A program made the position numbers and the translations under genes. 64,000 nucleotides of DNA from Areca catechu (taxonomy: Eukaryota > Streptophyta > Magnoliopsida > Arecales > Arecaceae), in assembly GCA_021397845.1 (NCBI GenBank), contig CM038040.1, positions 65,313,466 through 65,377,465 of the forward strand. Direction: 5' to 3'. The notes under the pieces were generated by a model that saw only the letters and a program-made list of their open reading frames with translations, ran no database searches and was not told where the DNA came from. Each line of letters starts with the position of its first letter. The first letter of the stretch is position 1. Below, in pieces: positions 10,150 to 21,719 of the stretch.

Positions 10150-11057
10150 TAACCGGGAATTTCTAAGAATTTTTTTTTAAAAAATCATTTTTTGCAACCG
10201 AAAATTCGATTGCAAAATTAAGAAATAAACTTAAATAAATATTTTTAAATTATCATTTTTTTTGCAATCAAATTTTTGTTGCAAAATTCTAAAAAAATTA
10301 AAATTAATTTTAAATAAAATTTTGCAACCGAAATTTTGGTTGCAAAATTAAAAAGTTTAAAAAATATTTTTAAATTATCATTTTTTTGTAATCGAATTTT
10401 TGGTTGCAAAATTCTAAAAAAATTAAAATTAATTTTAAATAAAATTTTCCAACAAAAATTTGGTTGCAAAATTAAGAAAAAAACTTAAAAAAATATTTTT
10501 AAATTATCATTTTTTTACAACCAAATTTTTCAGTTACAAAATTCAAAATAAAATTTAAATTAATTTTAAATAAGATTTTGCAACCAAAAATTTGGTTACA
10601 AAATTAAAAAACTTAAAAAATATATTTTTAAATTATCATTTTTTTGCAACCGAATTTTTGGTTGCAAAATTCAAAAGAAAATTAAAATTAATTTTAAATG
10701 AAATTTTGCAACCAAAAATTCGGTTGCAAAATTAAGAAAAGAAGTTTAAAAAATATTTTTAAATTATCATTTTTTGCAACCAAAAAATTCTAAAAAAAAC
10801 AAATTTAATTTTAAATGAAATTTTGCAACCAAAAATTCAATTGCAAAATTTAAAAAAACTTTAAAAAATATATTTAAATAAATTTCAGTTTCGATTACAA
10901 AATTGGTTGAAAAATGGGAATCTTGCAACTGTATTTGTATCCGGTTTGAATCGGTTGCTAAATAATTAAGAAAATAAATCGGTTGCAAAATTGGTTGCAA
11001 AATAAGTCACAAATATAACCAAAAAAATTGGTTGCAAAATCGGTTACTAAAACACTA
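10150..11057. repeat. Subterminal box array of CACTA-1
   Basis: About eleven copies of an inverted repeat of the form TTTTGCAACCGAA / TTCGGTTGCAAAA with 1-4 bases between arms. GCAACC-type arms start near 10194, 10264, 10324, 10388, 10449, 10517, 10580, 10646, 10708, 10776 and 10824, so the pitch is about 60-70 bp. Arrays of short inverted boxes next to the ends are the hallmark of CACTA elements, where the second transposase gene product binds them. Single arms continue to 11045. Confidence 0.85.
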
Positions 11058-11070
11058 TTTTCTTGTAGTG
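11058..11070. repeat. Right terminal repeat of CACTA-1
   Basis: TTTTCTTGTAGTG, the complement of CACTACAAGAAAA. It ends in TAGTG as expected for the right end of a CACTA element. The partner end is not in the window. Confidence 0.85.
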
Positions 11071-13092
11071 TTCATGCATGCATTTTTAAATCTTTTGTAC
11101 CAATAGATAGTGGAAACTACTAAATTAATCAAATTAATCTATATATGCATTAGATCATATCTACAAATTGCTAATACACATGATTATATTATGAATATGA
11201 TGCATATAAATAAAAGCTAAAATAAAAGAGAAAATGCATAGATCATATTTGATGATTACATCTATGCACTGAAACTACATCGTAGGTCTAATCTACGATG
11301 TACAAGAGTTTAGAACTCTTTATCTATATATGGAATGATTATCACCATTACGGGATGGTCAGGGAATATAAACTTTGCAAGCCATATAAAGCGTCTGGTC
11401 TCTATGGGTAATCCACACACGAGCTCTATCATAACTAGTTCTCTTGGAGTGCTAGCTCCTCGCTGGAACCTCGATGACTGATCACCTTCTTCTTCAAATA
11501 CTAGGATACTCCAGGAATTGAAGAACCTTTGGAGGAAGTGGAAGATGATAATGAAAAACCCTTTTCCTAGTTCACTCTTCCCAGAACCTAGTAAAAAACT
11601 AGGTAGCTCACACCCAATCCCTTTCCTATCTTTCCCACTCTGATTTCCTTAAGTAGAAAACTTTTAAATTTTTCTCTTAGCCTTCCTTACCCTTCTATCA
11701 CCCCCCTAGCAACCCACACTTAACCCTTTAAGTAGAGGTAGCTAAGAGAGGTTAGGAGGTTAGGGAGATAAGAAGAGATAAGGATAAAGAGGTTAGGGAG
11801 TTAAAACCAATTTATTTGAATTCAAGTTCAAAATCTAAATTGAAATTCAAGAAATTTAAATTTATATTCAAACTTAAACACAATTTAAATTTTGAATTCA
11901 AAATTCAAATCAAGTGGCTTAGGTGTATGTATCAGGTCAAATCCAATTGGATCCAAACTTGAGCCTAAACTAAATCATATTTGGGTTGACTCAAAACTCA
12001 TTGCTCAATCAAATTAAATTAATTGCAATCTAATTACCAATTTATCCTTCCATAATCATGTTACAACATTTGCAATATTAAGGAGTCGATACTTAGAAAA
12101 ATCTTAAGTGTCGACTCACCTAAGTATCGATTCATAGAAGCATCGACTCAAGAACAATTATCAATCATATTGATAATTGATCCCAGGAATGATTCATAAT
12201 CATTAATCAGCCATCAGGTTAGAAACTCTTATTGTGTGTGATCGCATAGATTCGAATACTAGTTGGTAGCTCAGGAATAATTCATGTACCATTTGATGTG
12301 ACCATCTAGCAATGGTAGCCGATGCCCGGATAAGTCGAATAGTTACAGAGCAAAATTCAAGAACTTCTGGCATATGGTTACCATATAATTTATCCCTTTA
12401 ATCTTCAATGCTCAGGATGACTTCAAGGTTTAATTGCCAGTCCTTAAATAGTTTATTCATAATGTGTCTCAACCTTACAAGTCTTGTGACTCCTCACAAG
12501 AATTACTCTGATCAAGATTTTGCTAAATTGAAATATAATGAGATATTCAATCTAACACTTGGAGGGTCAATCCCATCTTAACTCACATACCAACTTCATA
12601 AGTACTTGATTACATCTAAAAACCTTCCATCACTAGATTAAAAATCCAGGTAGTCCAGTACCAAAGTACAGTAGTTGCTTGCAAGTCACCATGCTGATCT
12701 CAAGTCCGAGGGACATTTTATCCATATTCTTTTACGAGCAATACTTGGCAAAAGAGTGCTTTACAAGTAGATCATATTGAGTGAGTTGTCCTATACTTTA
12801 CCTGCATGTCATATTAGTGTCTCCCACTCCTTGGTTAAGAGGACAAATAATTCATATGATACACAATGACTAACAATGTATCATTTGATCACGAATAATT
12901 TTAAGAACTACATGATAAATCCTCTCTTTATCATATAATATATAATTCTAAGGACTCCACAAAAATGTTCATCATAGAAAGATGCAATATAATGAACTAT
13001 CAAATAACATTTATTAATAATAATTTATATATACTTATAAAATACAACCATCTATAAGTTAGACGATTGATATTAGAATATAATTTTCAACA
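11071..13092 (-). repeat. Copia-B LTR, truncated at the CACTA-1 junction
   Basis: Starts (minus) with TGTTG after AGTGGGAG. No gene inside. It contains TCGA-centred words (TCGA at 12086, 12111, 12127 and 12143, in contexts such as AAGTGTCGACTC) resembling the boxes in copia-A and copia-C but without a regular 21-bp pitch, and a hairpin at 11277-11301. Confidence 0.65.
11277..11301. repeat. Perfect 9-bp hairpin in the copia-B LTR
   Basis: ACATCGTAG, seven bases (GTCTAAT), then CTACGATGT: a perfect 9-bp inverted repeat. Conserved hairpins near LTR ends can belong to the R/U5 region, but no function can be read from one copy. Confidence 0.7.
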
Positions 13093-13100
13093 ACTCCCAC

Positions 13101-13450
13101 TTAGACTAAAGCTAATCAAAATAGTATCTAATACCCGACTTCTATTTATGATCATTGAACTCTTTGATTCCAATAGCTTTAGTAAATGTGTCGACTAGGT
13201 TTTCTTTTCTATAAATCTTTTGAAGCTCAACATCATCTCATTCTACGATCTCTCATATAAGGTAAAAATGATGCAAAATATGCTCGGTTCACTGGTAGAA
13301 CTTTGGCTCTTTAGCTTAAGCTATGGCTCTAGTGCTATCACGATACAAGAAAACTGGACCATCAAGGAAAGGTGCCACTCCAAGCTTGTGAGAAACTTCT
13401 ACAACCACAGCTTTCTTTGCGACATCCACCGATGTGTAGAGCACCGCCAT
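13101..13450 (-). pseudogene. C-terminal RNase H end of copia-B pol
   Basis: Minus-strand translation gives VAKKAVVVEVSHKLGVAPF, then GPVFLYRDS..RAIA, AKEPKFYQ, a stop, TEHI and, near the end, DDVELQKIYRKENLVDTFTK. These match the conserved end of Ty1/copia RNase H (catalytic-Asp motif YCDN degraded to YRDS; the AKEP..HQ..KHI motif; ADxxTK changed to VDTFTK). Several stops occur. Upstream pol is replaced by the pyrimidine-rich minisatellite. Confidence 0.75.
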
Positions 13451-13489
13451 CCTGTTTCTTCATCCCATGCTCGCACCCCTTCGTCAGTG

Positions 13490-13960
13490 CCTCTTCTTAG
13501 GCATTTTCCAGCTTCTAGAGCACCATCGCTACATTGTTCCTCTCCTTTTCATGCTATTGAGCCTCTCCTCTCCTTCCCTTTTTACATAGCCAAGCCTCTC
13601 CTCACCTTTCCTTTTTACCACCACCAAGCCTCTCCTCTCCTTTCCTTTTCATTGCCATCGAGCTCTCCTGATCTTCTCCCTTTTTAACTACCACCAAGCC
13701 ACTCTTTTCCATTTTTCACTACCATTGAGCCTACCTTCATGCTCTGTTCTCTCCTTTTCACCACTGTTGAGCCTCTCCTCTCCTTCCCTTTTTACCACCA
13801 CCGAGCCTATCTCCATGCTCTCTCCTCTCCTTTTCACCATTGCTGAGCCTCTTATCTTCTCTCCTCTCCTTCTCTTTTCACTACTGTTGAGCCTCTCATC
13901 TCCTCTCCTCCCCTTTTCATGCCTCCCCTCCCCCCACCAGTGCCTCTCCTTCATGCTCTC
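13490..13960. repeat. Pyrimidine-rich minisatellite
   Basis: Imperfect copies of a roughly 36-45-base unit containing GAGCCTCTCCTCTCCTT and TTTTTACCACCACC-like segments, strongly C+T on the plus strand. It generates long frames on both strands that carry no domain. It adjoins the broken end of copia-B. Confidence 0.65.
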
Positions 13961-14480
13961 TCCACTATCTGTGCCATCACCGATGCCTGTAGCTGTGCCA
14001 AAATCCTAAGGTCCCTGCTCCCGACACCTCTCCTTTCTGCTTGTACAGTCTTCGAGCTCCCACTCTCCCCAGTTTTCTCCCATCATAGGCCACCAATATC
14101 ATCCCTCCCCTCCTTTTTGGTGAGCATCTCCATCTATAGCTAGCTGGGATGTAAATTAATTTTTATTTCTCCATATGTTGTTTTCTATTTTAACTTTTTT
14201 TGCTTTGTTACATCCTAGTTACCTTAGTAGAATTCTTTCTCTTATTTGACTGTATTGTTTTCTCTTTTAGATGAATTGATTATGATATTTAAATATGGTT
14301 ATATTTTTCATCTATATTTTGATTTTTTTTATAATTATTTTAGTTATATTTTATATAATTTTTATATAATTTTAATTTTATACTCCTAATAATAGAAATT
14401 TCAAGATAGTCTGTGATCAACACTAAGATCAGGTTGTTGTTCTGGATTAGTAGAACAATGATCACTCCTTTGAGACCTTG
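13961..14480. other. Intergenic, no gene seen
   Basis: C/T-rich sequence grading into AT-rich DNA from about 14150. It is the left flank of the gypsy-1 insertion. Confidence 0.5.
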
Positions 14481-14537
14481 GTACATGTTGTACCATGACG
14501 GCTCACCCTCAGCAAGAACCGGCCCAGTCCTACGGTC

Positions 14538-14930
14538 CGACCCTCTCCTGCTGGGATTTGGCCCATCGCTCTCCTTCGGAGGTCCGACCCATCGGAGCTG
14601 AGGTCCAAACGACCCTCTCCTGCTGGGATTCGGCCCATCGCTCTCCTTCGGAGGTCCGACACATCGGAGCTGAGGTCCGAACGACCCTCTCTTGCTAGGG
14701 TCTGACCCATCGGAGTTGAGGTCCGAACGACCCTCTCCTGCTGGGGTCCGGCCCATCGCTCTCCTTCGGAGGTTCGATCCACCGGAGTTGAGGTCCGAAC
14801 GACCCTCTCCTACTGGGGTCTGGTCCATCGCTCTCCTTCGAAGGTCCGACCCACTGGAGCTGAGGTCCGAACGATCCTCTCCTATTGGGGTCCAGTCCAT
14901 CGCTCTCCTTCGGAGGCTTGGCCTTTGGTC
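14538..14930 (+). repeat. 72-bp tandem array in the gypsy-1 5' LTR
   Basis: The word CGACCCTCTCC starts at 14538, 14610, 14682, 14728, 14800 and 14872 (last copy CGATCCTCTCC): intervals 72, 72, 46, 72, 72. Units contain CCCATCGCTCTCCTTCGGAG and GGAGCTGAGGTCCGAA. The 3' LTR keeps only one rearranged partial unit. Because 72 is a multiple of three, long repetitive frames appear on both strands; they are not genes. Confidence 0.9.
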
Positions 14931-15158
14931 TGACTGACCGACTGTCTCACGACCGACGTTCGACAAGCAAGTCTTAGCATCTAGGATATTCCAGAAGTAC
15001 CTTTCTGTTACTGTGGGATCTTGCTACCCCAACGGCCCTGCTCCACTACTTCCACGATGCCACCGTATCTGCGTGCCACGTGGCCACTCTCCAGATTCTC
15101 CTAGGGGCGATCGATCTTTCTCAACCTCTCCCCTAACGGATTTTGGACTGTTTCGCAC

Positions 15159-15168
15159 CTATATAAGG
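15159..15168 (+). promoter_or_regulatory. TATA box of the gypsy-1 5' LTR
   Basis: CTATATAAGG, preserved at the same relative place in the 3' LTR (about 25195-25204). It is the likely RNA polymerase II start region of the element. Confidence 0.7.
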
Positions 15169-15401
15169 TACCTGGGGGATCCTGTTCGAAGGTAGAACCA
15201 CTCTTCCCTCTCCAGAGACTGTTCATTCCTTGATTCCTCCATTCTATTGCCTTCAATCTCCTGCTAACTTAAGCATCAGAGGGTCCCCCACCGGAACACC
15301 ACCGGCGCCCTTGAGGACTTTGTTGCAGGTTCGCCCGGGAGAAGAGCGCTCCAGCCCATCCAGCCGTCCCGGTTCCCGATCCAGGAGTTGACGCAGCAAC
15401 A

Positions 15402-15420
15402 GATTGGTGCTAGAGGAAGG
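15402..15420 (+). other. Probable primer binding site of gypsy-1
   Basis: GATTGGTGCTAGAGGAAGG directly follows the 5' LTR. The position and TTGGTGCTAGAGG-like start fit a tRNA primer site, but the tRNA cannot be assigned by eye. Confidence 0.5.
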
Positions 15421-15468
15421 ACGGCTCCCTTTCTTCTAAAAGGAGGAATCTATCATCCCGGCAAGAAA

Positions 15469-16919
15469 ATGGCTAAAGGAAGAGCTCCAAATGCCACCGC
15501 CAGAAGGGATATTTCTCCTTCCATATCTGAGGAGCCTCTCAGGGAGAATGATTTCACTGCCACCGCCCCTACTGCTGCAGAACCCACCATCACATTGGGG
15601 TTGCAACAGTTCCAAACCTTGGTGAATCGCATTGAAACACTTACGGCTGTGGTTCAACATTTCTAGGAACCAGCTGACAACCGACAGCAACTACCAGCTG
15701 CTTCCTGCACCAATCCTCCGACTACTGCTAAGGGAGGCCACCGGTTAGAGATCCCTCAGCATAGTTCTCATGCTGTCATGAGGCCCCGGAGGTCCTTGGG
15801 TGACCACGCCGATGGCAAGAGGGCGAGGTCTGCTTCGCCTTCCTATGTCGAGTCCATCCCGTTCGGCGGTCAGCTTGCCACCGAACCTCCAAAGGACTAT
15901 TCCAGCAAGATCATGCGCATGGAGGAGCGCATTGCTGAAATCACCCTCCGACATAAGACCGAAGGGGGACAGGTATATGACTCCCGTTCCCCGTTCTCTG
16001 AGGAAATTCTGGTGGAGACGATCCCCCGCCACTTCAAGATCCCACAAGTGGACCCCTACGTGGTACCACTGATCCAATGGACCATCTGGGCATGTACAAA
16101 GTCTATATGATGGTCCAAGGCACCTTCGACGCTCTCCATTACATCACCTTTCCTGCAACCCTCAAGAAGACCGCCCGAATATGGTTCTCCGCCATCCGGC
16201 CAGGTACGATCCACTCATTCCCTCAACTTGAATCACTTTTTTTTTCCCATTTCAGGACCTGCAGTCGAATCCCAAGGAATACCAACTGCCTCTTCCTCGT
16301 GATGCAAAAGAAGGGAGAGACCCTTCGGGATTTCATGGCCTGTTTCAACTCAGTGGCCATGGAAGTCCCGGATTTGAATGAGGCTGTAGCGATGTCAGCC
16401 TTCAAGCGAGGGCTTCGCCCGTCCAGGCTGACCTTCTCCCTGGACAAGAAACATACGACAAGCTACAGTGATCTCCTAGCCAGAGCGCAGAAGTACATCC
16501 TGGCGGAAGAACAAGCAGCCGGTCAATGTCAAGCTGAAGGAAGGCTGGCCCCCAAGAAGCGAAGCGATAGAGCTCCCGAAGTCCGATCTCCAAGTGATAG
16601 TCAGCGGTCGACCCAACACCGAAGTCCGAAGTCGAGGGACTTCCCCCGAAGGTTCGAGACTTACACGCCTCTATCCCTGCCAAGAGAGAAGATCCTGATG
16701 GAGATCGAGAATGAGACCTTTCTGCAAAGGCCTTGGCTGATGAGGGGCCCTCCTGCCCTAAGGAACAAAGATAAATTCTATCATTTTCATAGGGATCATG
16801 GGTACAGTACTGAAGAGTGCCTGCAACTGAAGGACGCCATTGTAGACCTCATCCAGAGGGGATACCTGCGCAAGTATGTCCGACCCCATCGGGACCGGGC
16901 TGAAGCATCAAATGCCTGA
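15469..16919 (+). pseudogene. gag of gypsy-1, broken
   Basis: Starts at ATG 15469 (MAKGRAPNATARRD). An in-frame TAG interrupts at 15664-15666. The frame resumes to about 16060, where one base appears missing, and continues in another frame from 16077 to TGA 16917-16919. The Retrotrans_gag domain lies at about 16077-16500 (MDHLGMYKVYMMVQGTFDAL, then ARIWFSAIRPGTIHSFPQLE). Near the C-terminus FYHFHRDHGYSTEECLQLKD is the Tat-lineage variant of the zinc-knuckle region. Gag forms the virus-like particle. With the stop and frameshift it cannot be made in one piece. Confidence 0.88.
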
Positions 16920-16934
16920 AACCCTCCGAAGGAG

Positions 16935-19900
16935 ATGGAGCTCCCCAACCAGAGGCCAACTGGTGGGGATGTTGGCATGCTGCATCCGCGATCCAGAGGA
17001 AGTTATGAGGACAGGACTGATATTGCTAAAAGGTCCCAGGGCTCCAGTGCCATCACTTTCTCTGATGAAGATCTCCTGAAAACTCATGTTTTTGAGAATG
17101 ATCTTGTAGTCGTGTCGGCAGTGATTGCCAATTACGATGTAAGGAGAATACTTATTGTTAATGAAAGCTCGATAGAGGTATTACTGTATGATGCATTTGT
17201 AAGAATGAATCTATCTAGATCCATGCTACGGGAATCCCCCGTGCCGTTGACAGGCTTTGGGGGCAACTCCATCGGAGTGGAAGGAAAAATAGCTCTCCCT
17301 GTGACAATTGGGATGGAGCCTCTCCAGAAAACCCTCCTCATCAATTTTGTGGTCGTTCGGACGACCTCCCCTTATAATGCTATCCTCAGCCGGCTTGCCC
17401 TCAACAAATTCAGAGCCATCATATCCACTTACCACTTGTTGGTGAAATTTTTGACCAGGAGCGGGGTTGGAGTGATGAGGGGAGACCGTCGGATGGCCAG
17501 ACAGTGTCTAACCATTATGAATCAACAGTTAGAAGGCCATCCCACCATGGAGCAACTTGACCCAAAGGTTGAGGCCGATGGCCTCGGTCAGCCAGGGGAA
17601 AGGATTCTATTTGTTCCCCTTTGAGAGGATGATCCCACCAAAGTTCTTCAGATTGGAGGCTCCCTTAGTGAAGACCTTAAGTCGGAGCTGATCAGCTTTC
17701 TTAGGAGTAACGCCGATGTCTTTGCTTGGTCAGCGTCGGACATGCCTGGAATACCGTCGGAGGTCATCACTCACCAACTTAAGGTCGATCCGACCTACCT
17801 ACCCGTCCGACAGAAGAAGAGGAGCTTCGCTGCCAAAAGACAGAAAGCCATTGATGAGGAAGTAAAGAAGCTCAGTGATTTCATCAGGACTATCCTGAGT
17901 GGCTGGCGAATGTGGTTATGGTGAAGAAGCCCGATGAAAAGTGGAGGATCTGTGTGGATTACACTGATCTCAATAAGGCCTGTCCAAAGGACAGCTTTCC
18001 AGTACCCAAAATTGATCAGCTGGTGGATGCCATGGCCGGCCACCAACTTCTCAGCTTTATGGATGCCTTTTCCGGCTACAATCAAATAAAGATGCATCCG
18101 AAAGATGAGAAGAAGACCGCCTTCATCACTGACAAGGGTCTATATTGTTATCAGATGATGCCCTTCGGCTTGAAGAATGCTGGCGCCACTTTTCAAAGGT
18201 TGATCAACCGGGTGTTCGAAGGTCAGCTGAGCAGGAACATGGAGGCTTATGTGGATGATATGATGGTGAAGAGTCTCCATAAGACTAACCACATCGAGGA
18301 CCTGCAGGAATCCTTTGATGCACTCAGGTACCATCGGATGAAGCTGAACCCCATGAAATGCACTTTTGGGGTAACCTCTGGCAAATTCCTTGGTTTTCTG
18401 GTTACACAGAGGGGAATTGAAGTGAATCCCGACAAGATAAAAGCCATCACGGAGATGGCACACCTGACCAACAAAAAGTATGTCCAAGAGCTTATCGGCC
18501 AAATCGCCTCTCTCAGTCGTTTTAACTCCCGTTCGGCTGAGAAGTCCCTACCATTCTTCAAGACCCTGCACCGGTCGGATGGTTTTGTTTGGACTGATGA
18601 GTGTCGGTCAGCTTTTGAAACACTGAAGGAGTACTTGAAGAACCCTCCATTGCTGGCCAAGCTGACGGAGGGGGAGCCTTTGTACCTCTACCTTTCAACG
18701 TCAGACAAAGTGATCTGCGTCGTCCTTGTGCGAGTCGGAGAGGACGGACAGTAAAAGCCTATCTATTATATCAGTAAAGTCCTTCACGATACCGAAGCAA
18801 GGTACCCCAAGATGCAAAAGTTAATATACTCCTTGGTCATATCTGCCAAGCGGCTCCGACCGTACTTCCAAGCGCATCTGATTGTAGTGCTGACTGACCA
18901 ACCCCTAAAGGCAATCCTTCGGAGCCCAGACACATCCGGTCGGCTCGCCAAGTGGGCCGTCAAGCTGGGCGAATTCAACATCTCTTTTTAGCCATTATCT
19001 GCCTTGAAGGCTCAGGTAATTGCTGACTTCATTGCAAAGTGCACGCGGAGACATGAGATGCCCCCCCGAATGGTCGAAGTACCTGAAGCTAATGCTATCT
19101 ATGAAGTAGAACCAGCTTGGACTCTCCATATGGATGGAGCGTCCAACCTCGCAAGCTATGGGGCCGGACTGATTCTAGCCGAACCGAATGGGGAAAACCT
19201 AGAGTATGCATTACATTTTTTATTTCAAGTGTCAAATAATCAAGCGAAGTATGAAGCCCTCCTCACGGGGCTATGAATCGCCAACGAACTGGGCATCAGT
19301 CGACTCAAAGTTTTCTCCGACTCCCAGCTGGTGGTCAATCAGGTGAAGGGGAAATTTGAAGCCAGGGATCCGACCCTGGCAAAATATTTAAACAAGGTAC
19401 AAAACCTCATTCCTCGATTCAGATTTTTCGAAATCCACCACATACCTCATCTGCAGAACTCTCGGGCGGACGCTCTGTCAAGGCTAGCTACGGCCACCAG
19501 CGAGACTCCTGACCAAACCTTTGTGGAGTATTTGCGGCACCCTAGCATTGCCGAAGAGCCGACCGTGGTGCACCAGGTGGAACATGAAGCTTCTTAGATG
19601 GATCCGATCCTTACTTTCCTGGCCAAGGGAACTCTTCCGGAAGACCTGGTGGAGGCCAAGCGAGTGCGCCTGACGGCCTCTAAGTACATCGTCCTTGATG
19701 ACGTCCTGTATAAGCGATCATTCTCACAGCCACTATTGAAGTGCTTGGGGCTGGCAGACGTCAACTACGCCCTCAGAGAAGTCCATGAAGGTATTTGTGG
19801 CGACCACATTGGAGGGAGATCCTTAGCTTACAAGATCATCCGGCAAGGGTATTACTGGCCCACCGTCCAGAAGGATGCATCAGACTTCATCTGAAGGTGC

Positions 19901-20813
19901 AACGCGTGTCAGAGGTACTCCATTATTCAGAGGAGACCCGCCAGTGAGCTAACTCCAATCACCACTCCATGGCCGTTCACATAGTGGGGGATGGATATCC
20001 TGGGGCCTCTGGGTAATGAAAATTTTTGCTTGTGGCTATCGACTACTTCACCAAGTGGGTGGAAGCCGAACCACTAGCACAGATAACGGAGGCTAAGGTG
20101 GAGAACTTCGTCCAGAACAATATCATCTATCGATTCGACATTCCCCGGATGATTATTACTGACAACGGAAGATAATTTGACAACTCTAAGTTTCAGGATT
20201 TTTGTCAGCAATATCATGTCTCTCACCGACTTACCTCGGTCGGTCACCCTCAGTGCAACGGAGAGGCCGAAGTCACCAATCGAATAATCTTGCACGGGCT
20301 AAAGACCAGCTCAATGAAGCAAAAGGACTTTGGGCAAAGGAACTCCATTCAATATTATGGGCATATCAGACAACCGCCAGAGTGTCGACCGGCGAAACTC
20401 CGTTCAATCTCACTTACGGTAGTGAAGCCGTCATCCCTATTTAGACTTCTCTCCAATCTCTCCAGATTGACCACTACGTCGAACCGGCCAACTCCAAGCG
20501 GTGAAGGGCTGACCAGGACTTGCTTGAGGAAACTAGACTTCGGGCAAGCATGAAGATGGCGGTATGCTGCCAAAAGATTGTGAAATATTACAACTTGTGA
20601 GTCAAGGTGCGAGCTTTCCGAGTCGGAGACTTGGTCCTGCGGAGGGCTGAAATCTCGAAACCGACCGAGCAAGGCAAGCTTTCCCCAAATTGGGAAGGAC
20701 CTTATCGGGTCGCCAAAGTGGTTCGAGCCGGCACCTATCGACTTAAATTCTTGAACGGACGGTAGTTGGCGTATCCGTGGAATGTAGACAACCTCCGCAA
20801 GTACTATCAATAA
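16935..20813 (+). pseudogene. pol of gypsy-1 (protease, RT, RNase H, second RNase H, integrase), broken
   Basis: Protease region about 17040-17450: ILIVNESSIEVLLYDAF, where the catalytic Asp of the usual D-x-G-S motif is replaced (VNES). Reverse transcriptase about 17800-18500 with CVDYTDLNKACPKDSFPVPK, SFMDAFSGYNQI and the catalytic AYVDDMMV at about 18245; a frameshift lies near 17885. RNase H to about 18990 (stop at 18752-18754). A second, Tat-type RNase H at about 19120-19510 has LHMDGASN, NQAKYEALLTGL, a stop, and DSQLVVNQVKGKF. Integrase: HEGICGDHIGGRS, a stop at 19892, then RCNACQRY; core VAIDYFTKWVEAEPLAQ, ITDNGR, GEAEVTNR; end NLRKYYQ with TAA 20811-20813. Inactive through many stops and frameshifts. 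Confidence 0.9.
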
Positions 20814-21300
20814 AGTTCATATTTCTTCTACGAACCACTTTCGAAAGTCCGACCCCAGTCGGCAAAGGCTCTAGGGCAGCCTACTTCTGAAAGTTCGACC
20901 CCGGTCGACAAAGGCTCTAAGGCAGCCCACTTCCGAAAGTCCGATCCCAATCAGAAAAGGCTCTAGGGCAGCCCACTTCTAAAAGTCCGACCCCGGTCGG
21001 CAAAGGCTCTAGGGCAGCCCACTTCCGCAAGTACTATCAATAAAGTTCATATTTCTTCTACGAACCACTTTCGAAAGTCCGATCCCGGTCAGCAAAGGCT
21101 CTAGGGTAGCCCACTTCCGAAAGTCCGACCCCGGTCGGCAAAGGCTCTAGGACAGCCCACTTCCGAAAGTCCGACCCCGGTCGACAAAGGCTCTAGGGCA
21201 GCCCACTTCCAAAAGTCCAAACCCGATCGGCAAAGGCTCTATGGCGGCCCACTTTCGAAAGTCCGACTCCGGCCGACAAAGGCTCTAGGGTAGCCTAATC
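20814..21300 (+). repeat. 46-bp tandem array downstream of gypsy-1 pol
   Basis: The word GAAAGTCCGACC (and variants) starts at 20843, 20889, 20935, 20981, 21073, 21119, 21165, 21211 and 21257: a strict 46-bp period. Between copies four and five sits a second copy of the pol 3' tail (CCGCAAGTACTATCAATAAA at about 20795 and 21025). That offset is 230 bp, exactly five units, showing unequal exchange. Two to three longer repeats (GGAAAGCTGA...TAAGCTTGTTGCTC) follow to about 21500. Confidence 0.88.
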
Positions 21301-21719
21301 CGGAAAGCTGACGGACCAACACTTAGGATAAATTTCCTAAGCTTGTTGCTCTGGCCTGAGCTGAAATCCAACCGCTGCCTTAACTGCTTCGGGGTCCGGA
21401 AAGCTGATGGAACAACACTTAGGAAGGATTTCCTAAGCTTGTTGCTCCGACCTGAGCTGAAATCCGACTACTACCCTAATCTATTCTCGGTCCAGAAAGC
21501 CGACGGGCCAGTACTTAGAGTGAGAATCCTATGGGAATCTAGTTCGGCCTGGGCTACTATTCAACACTTGCCTTGGAGGTCCGATCGTCTGCTCAGATCA
21601 GCCGACTAATCTATACTTAGCAAAATTTCAAAGGAAAAAAGACAAGACATTGAGAAAGAAATTTTTCATTACTTCAAAAGATGTCTTTACAAAACTGAAG
21701 GTCAGACCTTTACAAATAA
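21301..21719 (+). other. Spacer with further decayed repeats, no gene
   Basis: Copies of an about 80-base repeat containing CCTAAGCTTGTTGCTC occur near 21339 and 21432, then AT-rich sequence leads to the antisense gene's 3' end. No gene on either strand. Confidence 0.55.

Larger units (their letters stand above)
2807..11070 (-). mobile_element. CACTA-1: En/Spm-type DNA transposon, decayed, interrupted on the left by copia-A
   Basis: Transposase genes are on the minus strand. Reading from the right end: terminus TTTTCTTGTAGTG (complement CACTACAAGAAAA, a typical CACTA end), an array of palindromic subterminal boxes, a GC-rich repeat tract, a captured host exon with flanking sequence, the TNP2 transposase gene, then a second transposase gene cut by copia-A at 2806/2807. 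The left terminus is not in the window. Many stops and a broken start show that it is not autonomous. The 7330-10140 interval could also be separate insertions; no second internal CACTA end was found there. Confidence 0.75.
11071..13450 (-). mobile_element. Copia-B: minus-strand Ty1/copia remnant (pol 3' end plus LTR)
   Basis: On the minus strand the end of a copia pol gene (13450 to about 13101) is followed by AGTGGGAG and an LTR starting TGTTGAAAATTATATTC at 13092. The LTR runs left to the CACTA-1 end at 11070 without a visible TG/CA terminus, so it is probably cut by CACTA-1. It has no internal stop-free gene and is long dead. Confidence 0.75.
14486..15401 (+). repeat. Gypsy-1 5' LTR (916 bp)
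   Basis: TGTTG...CAACA ends, flanked on the left by GTACA. It is 341 bp longer than the 3' LTR because of a 72-bp tandem array (14538-14930). A TATA box, CTATATAAGG, lies at 15159-15168, followed by the likely R/U5 region. Confidence 0.93.

Noticed and set aside
13220..14143. Ser/Pro/Leu-rich plus-strand frames
   Set aside because: Pyrimidine-rich minisatellite; the composition explains them. The real signal on the minus strand is the copia-B RNase H end.
14340..14966. Long minus-strand frame (about 208 codons) and several plus-strand frames rich in SDLRRRAMG-type repeats
   Set aside because: They coincide with the 72-bp LTR array; a period divisible by three keeps frames open on both strands. 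No domain.
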